Of a stretch of 32,732 bases of DNA, positions 7,357 to 15,267 are shown piece after piece. Source of the stretch: Oscillospiraceae bacterium. Its GTDB lineage: Bacteria > Bacillota_A > Clostridia > Oscillospirales > WRJC01. A program made the translations under genes and the position numbers. The stretch's first letter is position 1. Each line of letters begins with the position of its first letter. Under the pieces are notes generated by a model. That model was not told the origin of the DNA. It saw only the letters and a list, made by a program, of their open reading frames with translations, and did no database searches. Location: NCBI GenBank assembly GCA_009785015.1, contig WQXD01000008.1, forward strand, positions 1-32,732, in the 5' to 3' direction.

Positions 7357-9858
7357 TCACTCGAATACGCGCGTATCCTGCCTATGGTAATAAAGGCGCA
7401 TATATTCCTGCCATTCCTGTTTTGTCGAATACGGTATGTGCCCTCGCGGAGACAGCGTTTCAAAATTCCATTCTTCAAAAAACAATTCGAACTTTTCGAC
7501 CGGACCGGAAAATTGTACGGGCAAATACATAACGACGCTGTAGTCGAGCAGTTCTTTGAGCAGATGCGCGCCTTTTTGGTTGATGAGTTTGTAATTTCGG
7601 GGCATGAGGATATAGACGCCGCCCCTCTCGCCCGCCGGCCTGGTGACCGAACCGCAAAGACAAAGTTTGCCCTCGTCCCATTGCAGCTCCGCAACTTCAC
7701 AGTACCCCTGCTGTATATGCATGTCGGTCGATAAAAGCCACGGGTGATCCCTTTTTTTCGCTATGCGGTAGAGTTTGCAGCTTTCCGGCGGCAGGCGGCA
7801 AGGGAAACTGTTTTTAAACACCCCGCAGTATTCTTCATTCCAAAATTCGTAAACGACGTACTGCTCCCCGGCGTCCAGCCCCAATTTTTTAAAATCCAAA
7901 GTCAGATCGCAAAATGTTTCGTCGGAATTGAACGCCCCGGCGAGCAAATAGGAATCCCAGCTTGTATCTATGCTCAATTTGATGACTCTGCTGTAATCGC
8001 CCGGCTGGACCCTCTCGAACAAATCGGCGGGCTTCGCCGAATGTTTCGTTCTCGGCAGGCACATTTTTATATACCGCAGGCGTTCTTCGTCCATATCCGC
8101 GATATTGTCGCCGAGCATCACGGGGCTTCCGCCGAACAGGCCGAACATCGTCGCTGCGAAGCGCGCGTATTCGACGGGATACGGCTTATCGATTGAAAGC
8201 ACGTTCAAATCGTTTTGGTACAGGGTCAGATGCGTGAAGTAATTGCAGGCGGCGTTTTTTTGAAGCGCCTTTGTGTTTGCATAGTGCTCGTCGTGCAAGA
8301 CGTTTGAGGCGTTGCGCCAGTCGTCCAGACTTGAACCGACCTGCCTCGCCTCGCCGAAATCCCGCCCGATCCGCGCGGCGTTGATTGTTCCGGTAAAGCC
8401 GGGCGAAGAAGAAACCGCCGTCTGTATATGCGTATCTTCCCCCGCGGTTTCGCGTATTTCCTTCAGTATTTCATATCCCGCCTGAACCGCCGTTTTAGAT
8501 GGATCGTATAAGACGGAGTTTTCGTCTATTTGAAGAAAATCGAGCATGTAATACCTGACGCCGATTTCGCGGTAATAGGAAAACAGCTTGCGGACGTATC
8601 CGATCGTTTCGGGGTGCGAGCCGTCCAGGTTATAGCGGTGCATGTGATAGCGCGGCAGATCGTCGTCTTCGTATTTCCAGCCCCACGCTTCCTCGGCGCA
8701 CATCGGCTCGCCGTCTTTGCCGCGAAGCAAATGCGTCGAATGTTCTTTTAACATTCCTTCGGCTTCGCCGTAAAACCAGAACGGCGAAACCCACAATCCG
8801 GGCTTAAAGCCCAGTTTGTTCAACTCGGCGAAAAACGCCTTTAACCCGTTCGGGAACTCGTCGGCGTTTTCCGCAAGCCAGTTTCCGGGGATATAGTCTT
8901 TCAAGTTTGTCTGGCTTATCCAGATGTAGTCCACGTCAAATCCGCGGAGCCTTTCGCGGATTGCTCTCGCGGCGCCCAAATTATGCTGTTGTGCGGTGTC
9001 TCCGCCGCTTTTGAGGGACGGTACCCAGCTCGACTGTATGAAACCCACCGGCGCCGCAGCGTCAAATTCCGGCCGGTAAACGGCCCTCACTTTTTTTGCC
9101 CACAGTTCAAGGGCTTCGTAAGGGTCGGCGTGAAAGCTGACGGCGCATAATTCGGAATTGAATGTCTCGCCGGGTTTCAGCGAATATTTGCCGAAAACCA
9201 TCTGAGCCCTGTAACCCGTCATTCCCCCGCCTTTTTCCACAGTCAGGGCATGGCGCGTTTTCATCCGGCTCAATGTGAGAAAACCGATCAAAGCCGCCGT
9301 GTTCGATTCCGGGTCGTATATATGCGCGATATTATCGGAATAATATACGCGGGAAGCATCTTCGACGAGCTCCACTCCCATGTTCCAGGGCTCCCATTTG
9401 AAAAACGTCGTTTTATCGGAATGAAAATCAAATATCCGCCCGCCGCCGTCTTTGCCGCAGCGAAGCAGTTCCCAGCTGCTTACACTCAAACATTTGCCGC
9501 CGTTGTTTTTGAGGGAAGCCATGACCAAAATGTCGTTTTCGCGCGCGAATATCGTCCATATCCACGACAGGCCGTATTTACCGCTGACATACTCCGCCCT
9601 GTGACGGCTGCCGGAATTGGTAACTTCGGCCTCCGCCGCTTTGAATTCAAAATGTGTCAGGTCGATATCTTCGCCCTCTACCGTTATCGCCCCGCCTATA
9701 TTCGTCAGCGCCGCTTTTTCGCGGCATATGTCAAAAAACCCGGTTTTGCTCAGTTTGAACTCCAGCGGAAGCCCGCCGCCGTCTATCGCGGGCAAAAGGC
9801 GCGAAATTTCTTTTGACGGGTCAAAATCGTTTTTGATCAAAATATCGTCGGTGTTCAT
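7357..9858 (-). CDS. Clan GH-D (GH36-like) glycoside hydrolase, probable alpha-galactosidase-like
   Basis: This 833-residue protein has an N-terminal beta-rich region (about 1-260), a TIM-barrel catalytic domain (about 270-600) and a C-terminal beta domain. Barrel motifs match clan GH-D. D440 in RYYMLDFLQID is the likely nucleophile, and D500 in RIGRDFGEAR the likely acid/base. PGLWVSPFW near residue 353 matches the strand that precedes the active site. Both catalytic motifs differ from classical GH36 ones, so substrate preference is open; alpha-galactoside is the best guess. No signal peptide is seen, which suggests a cytoplasmic enzyme acting on imported oligosaccharides. The ATG at 9858 has AGGGATGA upstream. 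The gene has a consensus promoter and a nearby palindrome, and is divergent from the URO-D gene at 10072. Confidence 0.78.
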   Translation of the reverse strand: MNTDDILIKNDFDPSKEISRLLPAIDGGGLPLEFKLSKTGFFDICREKAALTNIGGAITVEGEDIDLTHFEFKAAEAEVTNSGSRHRAEYVSGKYGLSWIWTIFARENDILVMASLKNNGGKCLSVSSWELLRCGKDGGGRIFDFHSDKTTFFKWEPWNMGVELVEDASRVYYSDNIAHIYDPESNTAALIGFLTLSRMKTRHALTVEKGGGMTGYRAQMVFGKYSLKPGETFNSELCAVSFHADPYEALELWAKKVRAVYRPEFDAAAPVGFIQSSWVPSLKSGGDTAQQHNLGAARAIRERLRGFDVDYIWISQTNLKDYIPGNWLAENADEFPNGLKAFFAELNKLGFKPGLWVSPFWFYGEAEGMLKEHSTHLLRGKDGEPMCAEEAWGWKYEDDDLPRYHMHRYNLDGSHPETIGYVRKLFSYYREIGVRYYMLDFLQIDENSVLYDPSKTAVQAGYEILKEIRETAGEDTHIQTAVSSSPGFTGTINAARIGRDFGEARQVGSSLDDWRNASNVLHDEHYANTKALQKNAACNYFTHLTLYQNDLNVLSIDKPYPVEYARFAATMFGLFGGSPVMLGDNIADMDEERLRYIKMCLPRTKHSAKPADLFERVQPGDYSRVIKLSIDTSWDSYLLAGAFNSDETFCDLTLDFKKLGLDAGEQYVVYEFWNEEYCGVFKNSFPCRLPPESCKLYRIAKKRDHPWLLSTDMHIQQGYCEVAELQWDEGKLCLCGSVTRPAGERGGVYILMPRNYKLINQKGAHLLKELLDYSVVMYLPVQFSGPVEKFELFFEEWNFETLSPRGHIPYSTKQEWQEYMRLYYHRQDTRVFE

Positions 9859-9905
9859 AAAAATTCATCCCTATTATTCGTTATTCGTTTTGATATCCTT
9901 GATAT

Positions 9906-9934
9906 ATTATACCTCTCACTTTTGAATTTGTCAA
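9906..9934 (-). promoter_or_regulatory. Consensus sigma-A promoter of the GH36-like gene
   Basis: On the minus strand, TTGACA (9929-9934) and TATAAT (9906-9911) match consensus exactly with 17-nt spacing. A promoter this strong in front of a catabolic gene would normally be held by a repressor, which fits the adjacent palindrome. Confidence 0.9.
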
Positions 9935-9944
9935 GCATTTGCTT
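9933..9944. promoter_or_regulatory. Candidate operator, AAGCA-N2-TGCTT palindrome
   Basis: A perfect 5+5-bp palindrome overlaps the outer edge of the -35 box of the GH36-like promoter. A further TGCTT occurs at 9958-9962. Position and symmetry suggest a dimeric repressor site of LacI or GntR type. No regulator gene lies beside it, so the assignment is inference. Confidence 0.4.
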
Positions 9945-10009
9945 TTGAAAATATTATGCTTCTACTTTTGGATACGCCGGGCACCGCCAAAAAAAATTTA
10001 TTTTATCTG

Positions 10010-10038
10010 TTGAATTTTGCGCTTTTTTATGATATGAT
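10010..10038 (+). promoter_or_regulatory. Promoter of the URO-D/recD2/sugar-gene string
   Basis: TTGAAT (10010-10015) and TATGAT (10033-10038) are separated by 17 nt. The predicted start of transcription is near 10045, about 27 nt before the ATG at 10072. A second TATAAT at 10041-10046 lacks a good -35 box. Confidence 0.7.
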
Positions 10039-10071
10039 AATATAATGAAATTTTCTAAGGGGGAAAGCCAA

Positions 10072-11181
10072 ATGACAGCCATAAAACGCTCAGACGACGA
10101 ACGATACAACGTATTCATGGGGATCGGGGGAAAAAAACTGATCCACTGGGAACACTGGTCCAATCCGGACGCCGAAACCTATCTCACCGGGATAGACTAC
10201 TATGAGCACCCGCGCCTTTGCCGCCTTAAAATGCGCGAACTGTATCCCATGCTCGGCCTCGGCGTCCACGAAACCGACGCTCCTCTCCAAAGGCCGAGGC
10301 TCGGCGGAGAAATATCGAGCGACCCCGAAAGGCATACCGTCCGCTGGGGCGAAAGCGAAACCGCCACTTTTCTGTACGGCTCCGTTTTTAAGACGCCGGA
10401 GGACGTGTTCGGCTTCTCCCCGCTTGAACACGCGGACTTTTCCAAATGGAAGGGCGGCAGCGTGGTGGAAAACGCCGACTTTTCAAGTGAAGAGATCATA
10501 TACAAGCGATGCCGGGCGGGATTTCCGGAAAATTGGGGGGACAAAGCCCCCGAGGGTTCGTCCGCCGGGGTGGGATTTTACAACACCACATTCATGTGGC
10601 CGCTGCTCACTTTCGGCTGGGAGCTTTTTTTGGAGTGCTGCTTGGACCCGCGCTTTGAGCGCGTGATGGACGAATTCGCGGAGATAAACCGCAGGGTTTT
10701 TCGGGCGTTTTCCAAGCTGCCCATAAATTTTGTCACATGCCACGACGATATCGTCATGACAAACGGGCCCGTATGCTCTCCGCAGTGGATGAACAAATAT
10801 GTTTTTCCCAGATACGAGGAGTACTGGTCCATGCTCAAGGCGGCGGGCAAAGAAGTGATTTTTATGGTGGACGGATGCGTCGACGCGTATGCCGACGACG
10901 TTTTCGCGTGCGGGGCGAGGGGGATAATCAGCGAGCCGTGCACCGACTACAAAGCGATCGCCAAAAAACACAAGGATTGTTTTATCGCGGGGGAGGGCGA
11001 CAACCGGATACTGCACACAGGCGACCCGGGGCAGATAAAAGCGATGGTCGAATCCATGGCCGAAACAGGCAAAATGTCGGGCGGGTACATGATGTGCATA
11101 GGCAACCATATTCCCTGGAACGTGAACCCGGAGGGAATCAAGCTCTACCTCGATTTGTCCGACCAAATCGCCTACAGGTGA
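10072..11181 (+). CDS. URO-D superfamily protein lacking the usual zinc motif
   Basis: This 369-residue protein is a divergent uroporphyrinogen-decarboxylase-superfamily TIM barrel. It has the family's VTCHDDIVM segment near residue 225 and a late MCIGNHIPWNVNPE segment at the place of the C-terminal Cys-plus-Pro loop. At the strand where MtaA-type enzymes carry H-X-C-G, it reads FMVDGCVDAY, so the first His and Cys ligands are not in their usual places. It may bind metal differently or not be a methyltransferase. I place the start at the ATG at 10072, preceded by AAGGGGGAAA; the open frame starts 27 nt earlier without such a site. The recD2 start is 6 bp downstream, and its Shine-Dalgarno site overlaps this stop codon. 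Homologues near sugar genes are common; their reaction is unclear. Confidence 0.7.
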   Translation: MTAIKRSDDERYNVFMGIGGKKLIHWEHWSNPDAETYLTGIDYYEHPRLCRLKMRELYPMLGLGVHETDAPLQRPRLGGEISSDPERHTVRWGESETATFLYGSVFKTPEDVFGFSPLEHADFSKWKGGSVVENADFSSEEIIYKRCRAGFPENWGDKAPEGSSAGVGFYNTTFMWPLLTFGWELFLECCLDPRFERVMDEFAEINRRVFRAFSKLPINFVTCHDDIVMTNGPVCSPQWMNKYVFPRYEEYWSMLKAAGKEVIFMVDGCVDAYADDVFACGARGIISEPCTDYKAIAKKHKDCFIAGEGDNRILHTGDPGQIKAMVESMAETGKMSGGYMMCIGNHIPWNVNPEGIKLYLDLSDQIAYR

Positions 11182-11187
11182 ATATCG

Positions 11188-13380
11188 ATGGAGCGGCTGC
11201 GGGGCGTGGTTGAGCGTATAACATATGCCAGCGAGGAAAAAGGGTACAGCGTCATCAAAATCGCGGTGAAGAATTACGGCGAGCTGGTGACTGTCGTGGG
11301 AAATATGGCTTCGGTCAGCGTGGGCACGGTGGTGACTGTTTCGGGCGAATGGACGCACAACCCCAAATACGGCAGGCAGTTCAACGCCGAATCGTGGGAA
11401 GAGAGCGTTCCTGCGACTGTATACGGCATCGAAAAATATCTCGGCAGCGGCCTTGTAAAGGGTATAGGGCCGAAATTCGCCAAACTCATAGTGCAGAAAT
11501 TCGGCGCGCAAACCCTGGAAATCATCGAAGGGGCGCCCGATAAACTGATCGAAGTCGGAAATATCGGCCCGAAACGCGTCGCCATGATAAAAAAAGCCTG
11601 GTCCGAACAGAAAGAGATAAAAAATGTCATGCTTTTTTTGCAGGAATACGGGGTCTCCACCGCTTTCGGCTACAGGATATACAAGGCCTATGGGGAACTC
11701 AGCATCGAAACGGTGAAAAACAACCCGTACAAGCTCGCCGACGACATCTGGGGCGTGGGGTTCAAAACGGCCGACGGCATCGCGGCCAAATTGGGCATGG
11801 AAAAAGAATCCTTCGAGCGCTGCAGGAGCGGGATTTTTTACGCGCTGAACAGATTGGCCGACGATTCGGGGCACTGCTATGTCCCTTTGGATGAACTCTG
11901 TAAAAAATGCGCCGAAATGCTCGAAATAGAAGAGACGAAAATCGTGATGAGCGTGGACCACCTCGTACAAGCCAAAGAGCTTTACAGGGAAAAAATCGAA
12001 GAAAACGACAACATATATCTTCTTCCGTTCTATTATTCCGAGACAGGGACCGCAAAGCGGCTCGCCTCAATCGCGCTAAATGAACAAGACAACATAATAC
12101 CGCCCGAAAACGCGAAAAAACTGTTGAATGAGCTGATAGACATACAAAAAAAACAGGGGATAATCTACGACGAAATTCAGATAGAAGCGGTGAAAATGGC
12201 CGTCGCCTCAAAGATATTTGTCCTGACCGGCGGGCCGGGCACGGGCAAGACCACCATCACAAAGGCGATAATACAGATTTTTTTGAACGCGAATAAAACC
12301 GTTTTGCTCGCCGCTCCCACGGGCAGGGCCGCAAAACGCATGAGCGAGGCCTGCGGTATGGAATCCAAAACCATACACAGGCTCCTTGAGAGCAAACCGC
12401 CGGACGGGTTTGGACGGGACGCCGGAAACCCGCTGGAGGGCGACGTGCTCATTTTGGACGAGACTTCGATGATCGACATAGTGCTGATGTACAATCTTTT
12501 AAAGGCGGTCCCCGACAAAATGACGCTCATATTCGTGGGCGACGTCGACCAGCTGCCCTCCGTGGGGGCGGGGAACGTGCTGGGCGACATTATAAGCTCG
12601 GGATGCGTGCCCGTGGTGAGGCTCACGCATATATTCCGCCAGGCGGCGGGAAGCAGGATCGTGACCAATGCGCACAAAATAAACGCGGGCAAGATGCCGG
12701 ATTTGTCCGGGGGGAAGGACAGCGATTTCTTTTTTATACAGACCGTTCAGGAAAAAGAAAACGATCCGGAGGATATAGTGAGGCAGATAGTGGAGCTTTG
12801 CTCGTCGCGCCTGCCGAAATATTACAAATTCGACCCGGTCGCCGACATACAGGTGCTCACCCCGATGAAAAGAAGCGAAACCGGAGCCGACAATTTAAAC
12901 CGGGTGTTGCAGGATGCCCTAAACAAAAACACGCTGGCGCTCAGGCGCGGGGCCACCGAGTATAAATTAAAAGACAAAGTTATGCAGATAAAAAACAATT
13001 ACGAAAAACAAATATACAACGGGGACATAGGCTATATATGCGGCATAGACCAGACGGACAAGACCCTGTCGGTGAATTTCGACGGAAATATCGTCGAATA
13101 CGACGTCCTTGAGCTCGACGAGCTCGTGCTGTCATATGCAATCACGATACATAAATCGCAGGGCGGCGAATTTCCGGCGGTGGTCATGCCGTTTTCGTTT
13201 TCGCACTTCGTCATGCTCGGGCGCAATCTGCTGTATACGGCGGTGACCAGGGCAAAAAAAGCGGTGGTGATGATAGGCGACGCCAAAGCGGTGAGTTATG
13301 CCGCGAAAAACAACGATTCGCGCAAAAGAAACACCACATTGGCCGAAAGGCTGAGGGAAAAGATAGAAATAACAAAATAA
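11188..13380 (+). CDS. recD2: ATP-dependent 5'-3' DNA helicase RecD2
   Basis: This 730-residue superfamily 1B helicase is of the RecD2 type found in bacteria without RecBC. The N-terminal part holds an OB-like start and tandem helix-hairpin-helix motifs (KGIGPKFAKLI near 91-101 and NIGPKRVAMI near 125-134). The motor has Walker A GGPGTGKTT at 348-356, Walker B LILDETSMID at 421-430 and motif III GDVDQLPSVG at 451-460. The C-terminal motor domain carries ITIHKSQGGEF and LYTAVTRAKK. It acts in repair and fork maintenance. The ATG lies 6 bp after the URO-D stop; AGGTGA spans that stop, so the two are probably translationally coupled. Its place inside a sugar-gene string is unusual. Identity is secure. 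Confidence 0.97.
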   Translation: MERLRGVVERITYASEEKGYSVIKIAVKNYGELVTVVGNMASVSVGTVVTVSGEWTHNPKYGRQFNAESWEESVPATVYGIEKYLGSGLVKGIGPKFAKLIVQKFGAQTLEIIEGAPDKLIEVGNIGPKRVAMIKKAWSEQKEIKNVMLFLQEYGVSTAFGYRIYKAYGELSIETVKNNPYKLADDIWGVGFKTADGIAAKLGMEKESFERCRSGIFYALNRLADDSGHCYVPLDELCKKCAEMLEIEETKIVMSVDHLVQAKELYREKIEENDNIYLLPFYYSETGTAKRLASIALNEQDNIIPPENAKKLLNELIDIQKKQGIIYDEIQIEAVKMAVASKIFVLTGGPGTGKTTITKAIIQIFLNANKTVLLAAPTGRAAKRMSEACGMESKTIHRLLESKPPDGFGRDAGNPLEGDVLILDETSMIDIVLMYNLLKAVPDKMTLIFVGDVDQLPSVGAGNVLGDIISSGCVPVVRLTHIFRQAAGSRIVTNAHKINAGKMPDLSGGKDSDFFFIQTVQEKENDPEDIVRQIVELCSSRLPKYYKFDPVADIQVLTPMKRSETGADNLNRVLQDALNKNTLALRRGATEYKLKDKVMQIKNNYEKQIYNGDIGYICGIDQTDKTLSVNFDGNIVEYDVLELDELVLSYAITIHKSQGGEFPAVVMPFSFSHFVMLGRNLLYTAVTRAKKAVVMIGDAKAVSYAAKNNDSRKRNTTLAERLREKIEITK

Positions 13381-13393
13381 GGAGGGATATTTT

Positions 13394-14167
13394 ATGAAAA
13401 TCAGCGCCTCGACGATTTGCTGGATGTACGACGACAGGCGGACCGCGCTGCGAAAAGCCGCGGAAGCGGGTTTTGAGGCGGTCGAAATGATAATTATGGC
13501 GCCGGAAGTCGCCTCTTTCCACAATCACAGCCTGCGCACCTCGGCAGTCTGCGAGCTGGCGGCGGAATACAGAGAATTCAATTTGAAATGTTCGGGGGTG
13601 CACATAGGGGGGCTGCCCACCGACAAAAGGCTCGGCGGGGCGTTGGAATACGCGCATACCGCCATAGACGCCGCTTATGAACTCGGCGCCGGAGTTTTGG
13701 TCATGGGCGGACCGGACAGAGCAAGCGAGCCGTTTCGCGCCTATATCGAAGCTGTGGAATCCCTTATCCCCCATTTGGAAAAGAATTCCGTTCGGCTCGC
13801 CGTTGAAAACCACTATTTGAACTGGGTGCAGTTTATTCAGGATTACGAATTTATCTTTGATTTTATCAAAAGCCCCCTGCTGGGCATGACTTTGGATACG
13901 GGGCATTTCACGGCGGCCGGGGTAAACCCCGGCGAAGTCGCGCGAAAATTCGCGCCGCGCGTATTCAACGTGCATGTGAAAGACCATATAGGGGCCCACT
14001 GTGTCGAAATGGGCATGGGGACCACCGACAACCGCAGCTGCGTCATAGCCCTGAGAGAGGCGGGATACGGAGGTTACCTGACCCAGGAGCTCGAAGTCGC
14101 CCGCGAGATTTCGGACAGGGCGGCTGCGGACGGGCTGCGATATATGCAAACCCTGGCCCGTCAGTAA
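13394..14167 (+). CDS. Sugar phosphate isomerase/epimerase-like TIM barrel (AP endonuclease 2 fold)
   Basis: This 257-residue protein has the xylose-isomerase-like TIM-barrel fold. Likely metal ligands are E138 (LAVENHY), D168 with H171 (MTLDTGHF), H194 (FNVHVKDH) and E232 (TQELEV). Relatives isomerise or epimerise ketoses, or act on inositol and 3-keto-sugar intermediates. The start has a strong GGAGGG site 7 nt upstream, and the gene lies 13 bp after recD2, so both are read from one transcript. The next gene encodes a Gfo/Idh oxidoreductase. This pairing is common in pathways where a sugar is oxidised to a keto-sugar and then rearranged or cleaved. The exact substrate is unknown. Confidence 0.82.
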   Translation: MKISASTICWMYDDRRTALRKAAEAGFEAVEMIIMAPEVASFHNHSLRTSAVCELAAEYREFNLKCSGVHIGGLPTDKRLGGALEYAHTAIDAAYELGAGVLVMGGPDRASEPFRAYIEAVESLIPHLEKNSVRLAVENHYLNWVQFIQDYEFIFDFIKSPLLGMTLDTGHFTAAGVNPGEVARKFAPRVFNVHVKDHIGAHCVEMGMGTTDNRSCVIALREAGYGGYLTQELEVAREISDRAAADGLRYMQTLARQ

Positions 14168-14217
14168 AGATGGGTGTAAATATTTAATTTTTGATTTTAA
14201 AAACGAAAGGAAAATGT

Positions 14218-15255
14218 ATGCCTGAGAAAATAAACCTGGGCTTTATCGGCTGCGGGACGCATTCGACCAACAACACATACCCCATGCTGGCCTATACATA
14301 CGGCAGGCTTGAAGCGGTCTGCGACATAGACGAAGGCCTCGCCTGCCGCAACGCCGCCCTGTACGGCGACAAATCGACAAAAGTCTACACCGACGCCGAT
14401 AAAATGCTGGATGAAGCGGCGCTTGAAGGGATTATGATAGTCGGCCCGCCGGATATGCATTACAGATACGGAATGGCCGCGCTCAAGCGGGGGCTGCCCG
14501 TATATGTGGAAAAACCCCCTGCTCCAAATCTCGAAAAAACGCTCGAGATGGTAGAAGCGGCCAAAGCCAACGGTACTTTTGTGATGTGCGGTTTTATGAA
14601 GCGATTCGGCACGGCGTACAAGAAGATACGCGAAATGGCCGAAAGCAAAAAAATAGAGCTTTCGACCGGCTTTTTCAAATATTCGCACTGGTCCTGCGGC
14701 GATATTTCGATGATGTACACGATGAGCATACATATAATCGACCTCGCCATTAGTATTTTCGGCGGGGTGAAATCCGTGTACTCGGTTTGCGGCAAACCCA
14801 ACGGAAACATATCCGTCACGCTGATACTGCATCATGAAAGCGGGCTGCACACGCAGCTGATGCTGGACACGTCCCACCCGCGCATACACGAGCGCGCGGA
14901 GGTATCGGGCAAAATGGACGGCAAAAACACGCTGATAACAGTCGACAACGTGCAGCATATGGAGATGCACACCGAACAGCGGGATTATACGTTTATCGAC
15001 GTGCTCGCGCCCACAATGCAGCAAATCGAACCCACCGCCGGATTTGACGGAATAAGCGTATGGCGCCCGGATTACGCAATGCCCAACATGGGCCAGACCC
15101 GGCACTTTTTCCAGGGATTCGCCGGGGAGGCCCGCGAGTTTGTCGACGCTGTAAAAGAAAAACGCGCGGCATACTGTTCAAACGACGATATACTCGGCGC
15201 CATGCGCGTCATCGACGCGGTGATATCCAAGCCGAACGGATACAGCGAACTTTGA
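14218..15255 (+). CDS. Gfo/Idh/MocA family NAD(P)-dependent oxidoreductase
   Basis: This 345-residue enzyme starts with a Rossmann fold. The dinucleotide loop GFIGCGTHSTN is at residues 8-18, CDID at 35-38 would select the cofactor ribose, and the family hallmark EKP (VYVEKPP) is at 98-100. The C-terminal alpha/beta substrate domain begins near residue 125. Family members oxidise or reduce sugar or cyclitol hydroxyls. I chose the ATG at 14218, preceded by AAAGGA; the longer frame starts with TTG at 14191 and has no ribosome site. A 50-bp gap separates it from the isomerase gene, and only 12 bp from the next gene, whose GAGGTGA site overlaps this stop. Substrate unknown. Confidence 0.9.
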   Translation: MPEKINLGFIGCGTHSTNNTYPMLAYTYGRLEAVCDIDEGLACRNAALYGDKSTKVYTDADKMLDEAALEGIMIVGPPDMHYRYGMAALKRGLPVYVEKPPAPNLEKTLEMVEAAKANGTFVMCGFMKRFGTAYKKIREMAESKKIELSTGFFKYSHWSCGDISMMYTMSIHIIDLAISIFGGVKSVYSVCGKPNGNISVTLILHHESGLHTQLMLDTSHPRIHERAEVSGKMDGKNTLITVDNVQHMEMHTEQRDYTFIDVLAPTMQQIEPTAGFDGISVWRPDYAMPNMGQTRHFFQGFAGEAREFVDAVKEKRAAYCSNDDILGAMRVIDAVISKPNGYSEL

Positions 15256-15267
15256 GGTGATAGTAAA

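Noticed and set aside
10483..11970. A 495-codon open frame on the minus strand
   Set aside because: It lies opposite the URO-D and recD2 genes, shows no recognisable motif, and spans the junction of two well-supported genes. It is an antisense shadow caused by codon bias.
13211..14149. A 312-codon open frame on the minus strand
   Set aside because: It is opposite recD2 and the isomerase gene, has a His/Arg-rich composition without family features, and lacks a plausible ribosome site.
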